The notes below the pieces were generated by a model. The model saw only the letters and a program-made list of their open reading frames with translations, was not told where the DNA came from and did no database searches. From Gnetum montanum (lineage: Eukaryota; Streptophyta; Gnetopsida; Gnetales; Gnetaceae), in NCBI GenBank assembly GCA_015680685.1, contig MNCI01020320.1, forward strand, positions 34,897 through 96,896: a stretch of DNA of 62,000 nt, written 5' to 3'. Positions 24,594-36,417 of the stretch are shown one piece after another. The position numbers and the translations under genes are program-made. Position 1 is the stretch's first letter. Each line of letters opens with the position of its first letter.

Positions 24594-25507
24594 TGAAAAA
24601 TCATTTTTTTCAATCAATATGATATTGTATCTATGATATCGTATCAATGATATCATAACTACAATATTGTAGCTCATGCTACATCATCATTGATATGATG
24701 TCTCGAGAGCTATGTAGCCCTATAAATATCAACACTCGGATGCATAAGCAACAACAATTTTTATCCATCGTTAGTGAAATTCTTGTAGTTTCATTTCTTA
24801 GTTTTAGTAGTAGTGTGAATGTTCATAATGAGGTGTTAATTAGTTAACCAAAGTCTTTATTTGAGTAAATTGTACTTGGGCATAGTTTATGACTAGCAAT
24901 AAAGACCAGTAATAAAGATTGAGACTATTTTACATCATTGCTACTTTCCTTTGTTCTTTTATGCTATTATTTACTTAAGCTAATTTTACATTTTTCCTTA
25001 GTTTAATCATTTACATTCAAAAGCACTTTATCTTTATGCTATTTAGTAAAGTGGAATGGGTATGACTAGTTTCAAGTGTTCAAGTGTGATTGTTTGGTAA
25101 CCTAGTAGTAGTCTTTCTTGATTCGCTCATTAATGATTTCACTTACTAATCCCAGTAACAATCACATAATTCTAAGACATGATTGGTAAACTAGAATTGT
25201 ATGCTCATCACTCTAGGATGAAATAGATTTACAATCCTACATTACTTAGACTTAGACTTTAGTTCTATTTCTAATCATGTTTACCACTAGAATTTCTTTA
25301 ATTATTCTAACATCAACTATCATATACATCACTATGAGTTTAACCATACATTCCAATTTTCACCAACTCAAAGTGGAAAGACAACAATCATGAACTTAAC
25401 ATCAACTCCTAACATAATTACATTGCCCATCCACAAATTACGATCTAGTCATGCACAGACACTCATGACTTGTATGGTAGAATGTTGGGATATGCTACTG
25501 CTCATCA
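24594..25507 (+). mobile_element. 3' LTR of E2
   Basis: 914 bp from TGAAAAATC to GCTCATCA. A TATA box TATAAATA lies at 24,721-24,728, followed by the family motif ACTCGGATGCAT. The 127-bp U3 is packed with ATATC/GATAT repeats and small perfect palindromes (ATGATATCAT, CTACAATATTGTAG). The end matches the CTCATCA ends of the E3 and E4 LTRs. The next base, 25,508, is already the gag of E3, read on the other strand. Confidence 0.8.
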
Positions 25508-25825
25508 CTAGTAGTCCCTAGAGACCTAATCTAAAGTTTCATACTTAGGCCCTACCATTTTAATGCCTAGTCTCATGAGTTGGACCATGAGCATGGCAAG
25601 AATAGATCAATCAGGAGCTAACACAATGCAATCGCTTATATTTCTCCAATGTAATTTCTCATCCCAGTGGAGGATGAAGGTGAAGTCTAGATAATAGAGA
25701 TATAAATGAGCATAGACTACCTTCAATTTCCATGGCTTCTCATTGATATTCATCTATGTCCTATCCTATTTCCTATTGGATTTATCCCCATACGGTGGAG
25801 ATTCATTCCTGTGAGTAGAAGTCAT
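25508..25825 (-). pseudogene. Gag N-terminus of Athila-like copy E3 (truncated)
   Basis: On the minus strand an ATG at 25,823-25,825 opens MTSTHRNESPP, matching MSSSHRSASLP of E4. A shared VYAHL...YYLDFTFILHWDE and CIVLAPD...SILAML then follow. The reading is cut at 25,508 by the end of the E2 LTR, so only about the first hundred residues remain, with stops. This places E2 as an insertion into E3. Confidence 0.75.
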
Positions 25826-25857
25826 TTTAGTAATGTGTACAAAGTATGACTTGAGAT

Positions 25858-25880
25858 AATATTATTATTATTATTATTAT
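25858..25880. repeat. (ATT)n microsatellite
   Basis: About seven ATT units lie in the short leader between the E3 primer-binding site and its gag start. Confidence 0.95.
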
Positions 25881-25964
25881 GAATGATCTCTTGTTGTGTT
25901 TTCCTTACAATGATTTTAAAAAATTTGCTAGTTGATATTATTTAGTGCACTAAACTAAACTAAA

Positions 25965-25982
25965 TCCCCAAAAATGGTGCTA
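25965..25982 (-). promoter_or_regulatory. Primer-binding site of E3 (tRNA-Asp type, decayed)
   Basis: The minus strand reads TAGCACCATTTTTGGGGA against the canonical Athila TGGCGCCGTTGCCGGGGA. Five of the six differences are G-to-A or C-to-T transitions. Confidence 0.78.
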
Positions 25983-25983
25983 A

Positions 25984-26873
25984 TGATGAGTGATAGGTAT
26001 CCCCTACACATAACCATATGAATCATAAGTGTTCACTAGCAATCTAATCAAATTCCATAGACTTAGTTACCTAAGTGGTTGACATTCCTAAATAATGAAT
26101 AATGAAGTTGCAAGTTGTTGTCTTCTTAATCCACCCTTGTGTCTAACTATACATATGGTTAAGTGTGGTCAAGACATAAGAAATGTATATTTATAATTAT
26201 TTTATTATTTTTCTTCTAATATCAAGAGAATCAAATAAAAATATGATAATTAAATTAACTAACTATTAACTATTTCATTAACTAACTATCCTAAAGTGGA
26301 TTATCCATTTCCATTTACCATACATATCTTGAACTGATATTAATGCCACTTCGTTATCAAGCATTTACTATTGCATGTACTAGGTATTTACTACTAGGAT
26401 TATCAAGCATTGATAAGTTATGCTTGAAATGGTCATACTCATGTTGCTTCTGAATGATAAAATTAATTACTTAATTAAGAACAGTAATGAAAAGTACTTG
26501 TACAGTAGAGTGTAGACAAGTAGGATAGTGCTACAGTGGATGTAGGAAATCTCAAATTTATTGCCATTCATGTCAATGAATTTAGGTACATAGGTACTTG
26601 AATAAAATGTCATACAATCTCATAAATTCACACTATGGGCACTCAAAGGAAAAATATTCTATCTCTAAAAGGAAGAAAATGCAATAATTTAGCTAACTAT
26701 ATGGTCAAAAGATGCCATAAATGCAAGGGATGCATGCATTTATATAGGTAACAATTTCATCAACATTGATATAATTGTATCAATGCATCCTAGCATGTAT
26801 TAATAGGGATACGTTGATAGGGCTACATTGATGGACATGGATTGATGTAGCTTGTCTTATTGATGTTTAATCA
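25984..26873 (-). mobile_element. LTR of Athila-like copy E3
   Basis: About 890 bp on the minus strand, matching the E1 LTR in order and content, including the ...GGATACC...CTCATCA end and a TATA box (TATATAAATGCATGC) at 26,739-26,746. The outer end near 26,873 is estimated from U3 length and a possible TGATTAAAC start. Confidence 0.75.
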
Positions 26874-26879
26874 ATAATT

Positions 26880-28095
26880 ATTAAAATTTAATTGGTAATG
26901 GATAGATGATAAACTAAACAAAAAAAATTAACAACCAAACAAACATGAAAGTTATGAGTAATTGTCATTGAAGTAGTGACAGTTGAAAGCTATCATTTTA
27001 CCACAAAAGATAGGCAAACTTATTATATCCTAGATGCAACTAAATTTTTTTTGCAGTGGGTGAATTAAGGCCTTATAAAAAATCAAATTATAAGAATACT
27101 AATAGAAAGACCAGTAGAAAATTACAAATTAACTTAATACAAAAAATAGAGCAGATATGCAATAAGAGAAAATAAATGTCAGGCTTTTAAGCTGGTTTAG
27201 CTACTACATTTTATGGCCTACATCCACCATAAAACTCTTCCTAGATCCTAGGGGGCAAAGTAATTCTATTAATTAAATGAAATTTACATGGCTTCTTTTA
27301 CAATATTGGATTGAGTACAATCATCAAGCTCAAAGTCCTAGAAATCTACATTCACATCATAGATGAAGAGACTCAAGAGTTATCAAGCTTCCTTAGACCA
27401 AGAAAATATAGCTTTTATAGAAAAGAAATAGAAAGAGAAGAAGAAGAGAAGAACAAAAGAAGAAATTCTCATTCAAGAACAAGGCCAAAAAGTAGAATAC
27501 AAAGTTAAGCCAAAAAACTTCAATTTATAACCTTCATAATATTTAGCCATTTTTAGAGCCATTCTTCAATCCTTTACTAATATGTTGGAGAAGCATCAAA
27601 AGTAGTAAGTCCTAATAGTTACTAATTCATTGGGAAGAGTAGCTAAAGAAGAAGCTATACCTATTATAACTTAACTACCATTCCTACATTTGATATGAGC
27701 TTTAGGTGAGAATTAAAATCTTAGTAGTCAAGAAAGACATTTTTTCATTTCATCTTATTACTAACAACTCCTTCCTACAAAAATTACAACTTTTTAGCTT
27801 TTTAATATGGGCTTAGAATGCCCCTTTTACTTTTTAGTCATTTTAGCTTAGTAGTACATATTTTAGATTTTTCATATAATAGCTTTTCAATATGAACTTA
27901 GAATGCCCCTTTTATTTTTGTAGATGAGGCATCGCCTTTTTCAGTGTAGCTAGTATAGATTCAAAAACTGGCTCTAAATAGGTTCTAACTTTCCTTTCAA
28001 TTGGGTTGACATGGTAATGAGCTCTTTAAAGAAGAACTAAAGCTTTTTTATTCTCACAACTATTTTTTCTTCAAAATAATAAGCGTTCTTATACA
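26880..28095. other. No gene recognised
   Basis: AT-rich DNA. A segment near 27,180-27,260 (TTTAAGCTGGTTTAGC, then a CTTCCTAGATCCTAGGGGG run) and a purine-rich stretch at 27,410-27,480 (repeated GAAGAAGAGAAG) could belong to a decayed LTR. No domain or clean boundary is visible. The 65-codon plus-strand open stretch at 27,311 is compositional (E/R-rich). Confidence 0.4.
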
Positions 28096-28099
28096 TTCA

Positions 28100-28760
28100 T
28101 TAAAGTAGCTAATGTGGCAGGGCTATTTTGGAAGAGTTTTGGAAAACCAAAAATTAATCCCAAAGTTCATCTCTATAAGCTAATGTGGCAAGGAATTTCA
28201 AAGAACCAAGAATTTCTTCTAAAGTTTTTTTTTTTTTTTTTGGAAAGACATGAGTCTTTAAATCACGCTTGTGTGTGTAAAGGAAGTGCTAACATGGTAG
28301 AGCTATTTGAATGATTCTTTGTAGAATTAAAATAAGCCTATATGAGTTGGTTCTATGTGTTGACTTAGATTAAAAATATCAAAGTGCATGTGCTCTAAAA
28401 CTGTTTAAACTTGATTCCACTAAGTTTGCAAAAGTAAAGCTAACATGGAAGAGCTGTTTGGACAATTCCTTGTAGATCCAAAATAAGCCTCTACAAGTTG
28501 GTTCTCTAAGCTTAGCTTAATTTAAAAACTTTAAGTGCATGTGCTCTAAGAATATTTGAGCTCTACCTTTAAAAACTTGACTTAATAAAACAATTTGAGC
28601 TATCTTTGTAAAGCCAAAAAGAAGAGCTGCGTTGGATTGAAAATGCTCAAGTACCCATGATGCTAAGCTAGTAGAGTCATTTAGATCAAGCTAAGTAGAA
28701 TTTAAAAATGATTCTACAAACTAACTCAATGCATTAATGTGGAATATCAAATAATTCCTT
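28100..28760. repeat. Degenerate tandem repeat, ~150-bp units
   Basis: A module GCTAACATGG(T/A)AGAGCT...AAGTGCATGTGCTCTAA occurs at 28,287-28,401 and 28,438-28,550. Shorter related pieces (AGCTAATGTGGCAGGGCT) lie at 28,108 and 28,175, and a decayed copy lies downstream. An 18-T run near 28,225 interrupts one unit. There is no coding evidence. Confidence 0.65.
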
Positions 28761-29009
28761 GCAAAAAATAAGTCAAGAGCTCAAATTTATAGAAAAATAA
28801 AAGCTCCACTATAAAGAAAAAGCCTACAACCAAGCTCAAAATACATAACAAACTCTACAAATTTCACTATAGAAGATCTTGCATGCTTTGCAAAATCATA
28901 GTCAAGACAATTTTTGCTTTAATGATTACAAAGTTCTATCATATGTAGTTCATTAGACTAAACTCAAGAGGTAAAATGAGAAAGGACGCTTAGAAGCTTT
29001 TGCAATACT
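28760..29009. other. No gene recognised
   Basis: AT-rich flank between the tandem repeat and the short copia-type element. Confidence 0.4.
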
Positions 29010-29522
29010 TGTTACTAATCACGCATTGTGCAAAAATTATTCTTTGAAATATTATCTGTAAAAAAATAACAATAGGGAAACAAAACTTGCAAAATTAAGT
29101 GAGAGAGAAAGAAGGTAGATAAAAAGGAAAGCAACTGCTAAACTTTTTACATCTTTAAAACTAAATAGCTACATGAAGATGTTTACAAAGATCACAAGTT
29201 AGTTACTTCCACCCAAAAAACCTTATACAAGAGACCACGTACTTTCAACTAACTCATCATAACTAGCCCAAGGTTACACAAGAGACCACATGCTCTTAAC
29301 TCACTCATCATAACCAACCCAAGATGGATTTAAACCAAATATAGGGTTAAGACAATGGAAACAACTAATAATTAACTCAAACATGTGTTCACTTTTTCTT
29401 TTACAACAAATTTTAGATATCTTAACTCTTCTTTTCATATGTTAGAAAATTCTAAAACTAAATAAGACAAAAGTGAAGTTCAACACAAGTAAACTATAGA
29501 TTTTGTCTTAACATCTCTAACA
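29010..29522 (-). mobile_element. 3' LTR of short copia-type element
   Basis: 513 bp, TGTTAGAGATGT at its start and TAACA at its end on the minus strand, aligned along its whole length with 30,128-30,608. Upstream on the minus strand is AAGTGGAAGAT, a copia-like polypurine tract, directly next to TGTTAG. Confidence 0.8.
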
Positions 29523-30114
29523 ATCTTCCACTTAATGAAAAATCACTCAAACTAATGAAAAAAAAGCTAGAAAAACTTCATCAATTAATATGCCATGCAT
29601 TCCACAGTATGCAAAAAAATCACAGGTGTGCACACAACCATTTGGGAAGCATCTCTGCAGGAAACATCCTAATAGACTAGGCCTCCTCAAGCAAAAATAG
29701 CATGAGATAACATTACATCACCATTACCAAATACCATCCTAAAAAATCATAATGCTAACACAAAAATTGAACAAAAAAAAGAGACTTGTAGCGTAGAATC
29801 TAACATAATAATAAGATGTCACTTCAACAGCCACAAATCCAAGAGACAACACCATCATGTCTCAAAATAGAGCATCCCTTTTCACATGTCCAATCTCATG
29901 ATAGTGCCAGCATCTTGATCTTTTTTCTTTTTCATCTATTTCATCCATCAATGAGAACAAAAACAAGACATTTCTACTATCTTGTACACACAACTCCCAC
30001 TAAAATAATTCACACTGAGACAAAGACAAAAATTTCTACAAATAATCCACCTTGGAATACCTTTTGTGCTCCACCAATAACAAACATTACACAAATTAAC
30101 CTCATTCAACCTTT

Positions 30115-30127
30115 CTTCGATACCACT
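30115..30127 (-). promoter_or_regulatory. Primer-binding site (initiator tRNA-Met type)
   Basis: The minus strand reads AGTGGTATCGAAG directly after an LTR ending GGTAACA. The plant copia consensus is TGGTATCAGAGC. The first eight bases after the junction are exact. Confidence 0.7.
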
Positions 30128-30608
30128 TGTTACCAAATTATGCATTGTGCAAAAATTATTATTTGAAATATTATTGGCACAAAAAAAACATATCAACAAG
30201 GAAATAAAAAAAAACTTGTAGAATGGAATGAGATAGAAACGAGAGATATAAATGGGAAAGCAACTTTGCAACTTTTATAACATCTTCAAAACTACAGAGA
30301 TACCCAAAGATGTTTACAATGACCACAAGTTTGTTGCTTCCACATAGAAACCCTTATACAAGAGACCACATACTCTCAACTCACTCATCATAACCAACCC
30401 AAGATTGGTTTAAATAGCCAAATACAAAGTTAAAATAATGGAAATAACTAGTAATTAACTTAGACATGTCTTCAATTTTTATTTTACAATAAGTTTTAGA
30501 TATCTTAACTATTCTTTTCATATTTTAGAAAATTCTAGAACTAAACAAGACAAAAGTGAAGTTCAACACAAGTTAACTATAGATTTTCTCTTCACATCTC
30601 TCGTAATA
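30128..30608 (-). mobile_element. 5' LTR of short copia-type element
   Basis: 481 bp homologous to 29,010-29,522, including the shared CCTTATACAAGAGACCAC and CTCACTCATCATAACCAACC blocks. The outer end is slightly decayed: TATTAC where TGTTA is expected. Confidence 0.78.
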
Positions 30609-32435
30609 CCATCCCTAAAATTTTCTAGCTTAGGTTTTTTCACATCTCTCCATAATTTTGAATTATGATGCATGTGCAATAGTGGAATGAAGATATGTGT
30701 TCCTATTTAAAATGACACATTTTCAACTTCATGGCATGAATTTCTTTAGCATAAGAATTGACATTTTTTATAAACACTTGCAATATTTTCCAATAAGCTT
30801 TTTCTTATCATGCAATGATTCTCATCCATCCATGGTATCATGTCCTATAAGATAAAAGGTTTTTCTTTTTGATGGATAATGTACCTATGTTGTGGATGGT
30901 TGATGGCATAGGTGGCAACATGATCGATGCTAGAATGATGCAAAAAATAATCATAGCATAGTAGTAGTAGTGATAGTGAAGCGAAAACATAGCAACAATA
31001 GCTAGATAAGTGCCTTAGTAATATTGGATTACATCAAAATATGTAGCGCTATAGTCGTGAAACTAGAAGGTAATGATGGCTGGAAGGAAAAAATGTTACA
31101 ACATCAACATTGGCAGGAAACAATAGCAACAACAATGACAAGGGTACTAAACAATGGTAGCAAATTTGGTAGGAAATGCAATAGCAAAACTCATACATCA
31201 ACTACATGAGCTTATGTCTCATTCCACCTTAAATATGCTAGAAGCAAAAAGCAACTTAATGGAGAAGTAATAAATCTTTATAATCAAAGTGGGATGAGCA
31301 CTAGTAAAAAAGTGGAGTGAGTGGTGGAGTGATCATTGTTGTTGTAATGGTAGTCACTTCCGCTAGTTACTGTAGCCACTCTTGCCAATATTTCTATCAA
31401 TTACAGCATGTCCAATCATGGCCATGAATCGATATAACTTCAACATTATCTCACTTTTCCATGGTGGGGGTATGCCACAAAGGGTCCAATTACTTTTATC
31501 TCATAGTTCATTCTTTTTACATAGGCAAATCTAGGATGCAACCCATCAAGTTCTCTCTTCATGTTTAGGAGCTCTACATTAGTAATCAATTAAGGTCAAT
31601 GTAGAGACATCAATCTTAGAGTATCTCATAGATGCATTAGATACGTCAAAAGCACTTTGATCCAAATATCTCTAATTCCTTTAAGAGCTATACTTGACCT
31701 ATCATTTATAACATGCGATGCAAATATATTCATGATCATATCACCACTTAAAGATAATATGACCTACCAACTATGAATAAAGTGCATAGATATGATCAAA
31801 ATGGCTTTCCTTTACCCCTAATGTCATTAGGCTCTAGATTAACTACTTTCTTGATGATGTCTTATGAGGCCACATTATTAATGACTGTAAGTAACATTTC
31901 AAAGTAGCAATCATCAACCTTTCACTTTATGACATAGCTAAAGGTCCATATAGAACATCATATGGAACAACTATGTTGTATCTACAAGGACTCACATGGT
32001 GAGGAAGTAGGGATCTATTCACTTACCTCCTTACATTTGGTTGAATAGAACATGTATTACGTAATACATGTTATGGTAGAGAACCTCTACTATAAGTGAG
32101 TATATGTCTCTCTCTCTAATACCATATGGACCTTCTGTCATTTTTTGTTTAAGTAAATAATTACAGTTTCTTTATGTCTGTATGAAAGAAAAGAAAATAA
32201 CTCACATTCAACTTTATCATTGAGGCCAATATGAATTGTGGGATCATTCATATTTAGTCTCCTTCTAGAGACTTCATATTGGTTTTTATACCAAGATGAC
32301 ACTTTGAATGTCTCATCCTTTGCCCACTATTCTATAAGTGTCAAAGTGTGATTGTTCATGTAAGTGAACCAGTCAAGCCTAATGACATACTAGTGGGATC
32401 CATATACATGCAAAAATTTATGCCACATATAAAAA
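30609..32435. other. No gene recognised; 3' side of copia element
   Basis: This lies between the short element and the end of the copia pol reading. It should contain the copia 3' untranslated region and LTR, but I cannot identify a polypurine tract or an LTR pair. A perfect 24-bp palindrome lies at 32,049-32,072. A small open stretch at 31,024-31,209 has no support. Confidence 0.4.
32049..32072. repeat. Perfect 24-bp palindrome
   Basis: Each half-site reads AACATGTATTAC from its own strand, with no spacer. It sits in otherwise featureless DNA downstream of the copia pol. Confidence 0.95.
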
Positions 32436-32479
32436 ACATGTGCATAAATGAAAAAGACTCTTAATACATGATATAAGAA

Positions 32480-33165
32480 ATGAGCACTCATACATGCAAT
32501 CAAATTCTACCAATCCCTAAGGTTTTAGCATGAGCCATGAATACATCTCTGGGAATTAGTTTTGTCAGAGGATCAAAACCATCTGACTCATAGAAATGTG
32601 TTGCAAGGTCACTTCTCCTTTCACCACTAATTCTTGGACAAAATTATCCTTTAGTTCAATGTGCTTTGCCTTACCATGATACTTAGGATTCTTTGAATAT
32701 CTAAGTGTTTTGACTATTTTTGGTCATGATACATTTGCAACAATTCCAAGTGCTTCAAGGAATCTCCTCAATAAAATGGCTTCTTATGTTGCCACTGAAC
32801 ATACAATAGACATTTCCTTCATTGTGAATATGGCTACACAAGTTTAATTCTTACTACTCAAAGATATGGCATCATGATTTAGCAAGAAATCATACCTAGA
32901 TATTGATTGGAATTCATATAAGTTACTACCCTAATCAACATCATAATAACCTACAAGCCACAAATCAGATCCTTAATAACAAAGCATGTAGTTCATAGTC
33001 CCCTTTAAATAATGGAGAATCCTCTTAACTACTTTCTATTGTGTATTTCTAGGATTTTATTGGTAACAACTAACCAATCCTACTACAAAGCATATGTCAA
33101 GTTGAGTACACATGAACACATACATCAAGCTTTCAACAACACTAACATATGATACATGACTCATT
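32480..33165 (-). pseudogene. RNase H region of the copia element
   Basis: The minus-strand reading ends with AKHIELKDNFVQELVVKGEV, then DPLTKLIPRDVFMAHAKTLG across frame changes. This matches the C-terminal end of plant copia polyproteins. Earlier pieces such as LTYALL and a degraded RNase H core carry many stops. The reading stops near 32,480. Confidence 0.7.
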
Positions 33166-33950
33166 TTCTCCTTGTATTTGGAAGTTTTTGGACACTGATT
33201 AAGGCTTAGATTAATGGTTTGACAGTTGTGCATTTTGAATTACTCAAGAAGTTTCTTTAGGTAATATTCTTGTGACAAACCAAGAAGTCTCCTTAAATGA
33301 TCCCTTAGGATCTTTACACCAAACATAAAATTTGCTTCACCCATGTCCTTCATTTTAAATTTGAGGACAAACATATTTTTGTGGTGATAACCATCTCTTT
33401 TTCATTACTATCTAGTAAAATACCATTCACATACAAGAAGAGAAAAATGAAACTTTTATTGGATCTTTTGACATACACACAATGATCTTCTTCGATCATT
33501 GTAAACTCATCTGTAGTGATGGCTTAATGAAATCAAAAGTACCATTTTCTAGATGACTATTTTAATCCATAAATGGAATGTCAAAGTTTGCAGATCTTAT
33601 ACTCCTGACCATTGAATATGAACCCATGTGGTTTCATCATATAGATTTCCTCATCTAGTTCTCTATAGAGAAGTGCAGTCTTAACATCCATTTGGTAAAG
33701 TTCCAAATCAAGATATACAACTATAGCCAAAATGAAATAGATAGAACCAAACTTTCCCACTGGTGAGAAAGTTTCTTCAAAATCTATACCTTCTTGTTGG
33801 GTATACCTCTTTACTATAAGGCATGCCTTATATTTTTTGATGGAACCATCTACCTTACGCTTAATTTCTAAGATCCATTTGTTTCCAATGGCCTTGCACC
33901 TAGGCAGAAGGTCAACCAAGTCCCAAACATGATTGGTCCTCATAGAATTT
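33166..33950 (-). pseudogene. Reverse transcriptase of the copia element
   Basis: The best-preserved piece is 33,581-33,943 (120 codons), starting MRTNHVWDLVDLLP, with GNKWILEIKRKVDGSI, FEETFSPVGKF and QMDVKTALLYRELDEEIYM. These are diagnostic of Ty1/copia RT (W.LV, K.K.DG, FSPV, Q.DVKTAFL). Downstream, YVNGILL stands where the catalytic YVDD is expected: the first aspartate reads N and the second G. With the further stops, the enzyme is dead. Confidence 0.88.
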
Positions 33951-33979
33951 ATCTATCTCTTCCATCATAGCATTTATCC

Positions 33980-35330
33980 ATTCCTTACTATTAGGTGATG
34001 AGAGACCCTCATCATATTTATGTAGCTCAACATCATGCACATCCATCATAAGTGCTTCCTCTTCAATCACAAAGTCACGATGAGCAATAACTACATGGTT
34101 GCTCCTATGTAGTTGGGGTTCTTGAGAGGTTTCCTCTCATTAACGTGATGTATGGATGGAAAAGTCACTTTCACTATTCCTAAGACATTGAGGAATCTCG
34201 ACCCTAGTTTCTATTGGTTTGATAGTAGTGCCAAAATCAAGATCCTCCACTTCACAAAAGGTAAAATCTTTATCTATTTCTTTTTGATAAGGAAACTTCT
34301 CCTCAAGAAACTTGACATGTCTTGACTCTATATTAGCCATACTTCCATCTAGTAGTTCCCTAATGAACACATGTCCCTAGGAGTAATCAAGGTACCTTAT
34401 AAAGATATTTTTTCCCTCTTAGCCTAACTTCCCATATCTATGAGAAGTATTATGTACATAGGTTGCAGACCCTCAAGGTCACAAATGATTTAGACTTGGC
34501 TTTATACTAATTCATAACTCATATGGATTTGAACATACTAATTTACTAGGGACATAATTGAGGATGTAGGAAACATTTAATAATGCATCTCCCTAGATTT
34601 TAATAGGGAGTTTCACTTGTACCATACTTGATCTTATCATGTCTAGTAAGGTGTGGTTTCTCCTCTTAGCAACACCATTCTATTATGGTATCCTAGGAAT
34701 CATTATCTATCTAATAATTCCTTTTTCATCATACAGTTCCTTTAACTATTCAAATAGATATTCATGTCCACAATCAATTCTTAGGATCTTAATCCTTCTA
34801 TCTAACTAATTTTCAACTTTGTTCATGTATCATCTAAAGTAACATATTGCCTTAGACTTATGAGAAATTAGAAAGACATGACTGTAACATGTGTAAACAT
34901 CTATAAATACTATGAAATAGGAGGCACTATGCCTTACCTTAACATTCATTAGTTCGCACATATTGGAATGAATTAATTGCAATGGAAATCATCCCTAGTG
35001 GCTTTGCCAAATGCTTTTCTAGTTGATTTTCAAACTAGAAAATGCTCATAAGTTGGTAGAGTGACTTTAGAGAGCAATCCTAATAAACCTACTCTAGATA
35101 ACCTTATCATCCTTTCTTGTCAAATATGGTCCAACCTAATGCATCATAAAATGTAATTTTTGCCAACATTATTAATAGAAGTGAGGAGTGAGAAAGAACT
35201 ATCTTCTCTATTAGCATATTCAATATCTAGCTTGAGGAAACCACTGTCAACAAAACCATATCCATAACAAATTGAGTCTAGATGAATCATAACCAAATCA
35301 TCTTTAAAAATAAAGTTGAAATCCAATTTT
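33980..35330 (-). pseudogene. Integrase region of the copia element
   Basis: A heavily decayed reading on the minus strand between RT and protease. Recognisable scraps include a GYHNRMVLLRGETT segment at about 34,650-34,700, corresponding to the core's GVAERKNRTL-like motif, and a loop rich in acidic residues at 34,140-34,370 before RT. The zinc-binding N-terminus is not clear. Assignment rests mainly on position in the PR-IN-RT order of copia elements. Confidence 0.55.
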
Positions 35331-36417
35331 AACAAAGTAGTAATGGAAAGAAAATTCCATTGAATTTCTGGTGCATAAAGGACATCATGGAGATATAAAA
35401 TGTGACAATTTTATATGTACCAATGCTGAATACATCTATACTAGAGGTATTTCTCATGTATATCTTCTTGCTCCTTGCTGGAATTTGATGGTACTCAACA
35501 AAGCCAACCTTATCTCTCACTACATGGTCTACTACTCCTGAGTCTATAATCCATATGGAAAAAGCTTTAGCAACAAGAACACTAGATGATTCAAAGGAAT
35601 CATTAAGAACAATAGGATCAAGACATACCTTCTTAGTCTCAATGCACTCATAAGCAAAGTATCCTTACTTGTCGTAATTGTAGCAAATCATCTTAGACTT
35701 GCCTTTCTCGCCTTCCTTTTTTCTTCTCTTGCTTTTATCCTTCTTAGCCTTCTTTTGTGGAGGTTCTTCTTAAAAGGACTAGCCACAACCCCTTTTTCTT
35801 CAATTTGTATTGGATTTATGGATGTTGGATTTAGCAGCATACATATTAGAGGTCTTAGTGATTGTCAAGCGCTCCTCCTCAAGTTCCAAATGATGTGCAA
35901 TATCCTCAACTGTTTTCACATTCTTATTATGCATCATATTTATCCACATCTATTCCCAAGAGTTTGGTAATGAGTGAATAACTATTTCATCCTATTGTTC
36001 ATCTCTGAGACTCTTCTCAACAACCTTCAACTCTTAAATCATGTTTGACATTATTCTAAGGTGTTGTTTCATAGTTTGATTACGATGTTTTTTATAATTA
36101 TTAAAATTGAGAGTTGGACTCAATTTTGTGATAGAGGTAGCACCAAACCTTACTTTGAGGGCTTCTCACATGAGGTGTAGTTGGATATTTCTCAAATTCA
36201 CAAAGGATAACATTTTACATGCTACTCAGCAACATGATCCTTTTTGAGCAAACTTTGATATGCCTCACTCTCTATAGGTTTCTTCATGACATGAAAGAGG
36301 GTCTCTACCACCTCTTGTTCATCTAAGACATTGAATCTTTCCATGCCAAATATCATAATTATCATCATCAAGATTTTCCCTTTTGTTAAGGTTACCAACA
36401 ATTTGTTTGGAGGCCAT
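35330..36417 (-). pseudogene. Gag and protease of the copia element
   Basis: On the minus strand an ATG at 36,415-36,417 opens MASKQIVGNLNK and soon reads DDDNYDIWHGKIQCL, typical of plant copia Gag. A frameshift leads to EQEVVETLFHVMKKP and AYQSLLKKD. The CCHC knuckle survives only partly, near 35,670-35,710, as ICYNYDK-GYFAYEC, with C and H replaced by Y. The protease active site follows as WIIDSGVVDHVV near 35,530, then IYMRNTSSIDVFSIGTYKI. Stops occur between the blocks. Gag would form the particle and the protease would process it. Confidence 0.75.

Larger units (their letters stand above)
29010..30608 (-). mobile_element. Short non-autonomous copia-type LTR element
   Basis: Two direct repeats of ~0.5 kb flank only 605 bp of internal DNA. 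At the internal edge of the right LTR the minus strand reads AACA-AGTGGTATCGAAG, close to the plant copia initiator-Met primer site (AGTGGTATCAGAGC). At the other internal edge is a polypurine tract. I find no Gag or Pol motif inside, so it must have relied on another element's proteins. It is larger than classical TRIMs and much smaller than a full copia element. Target-site duplication is not evident. Open stretches across 29,816-30,271 look compositional. Confidence 0.72.

Noticed and set aside
29816-30271. Overlapping 116- and 107-codon open stretches on opposite strands
   Set aside because: They cross the LTR and primer-binding site of the short copia-type element and have no domain; compositional.
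29005-30613. Target-site duplication of the short copia-type element
   Set aside because: Flanks do not match at five bases whichever end is chosen; decay or imprecise ends make it untestable by eye.
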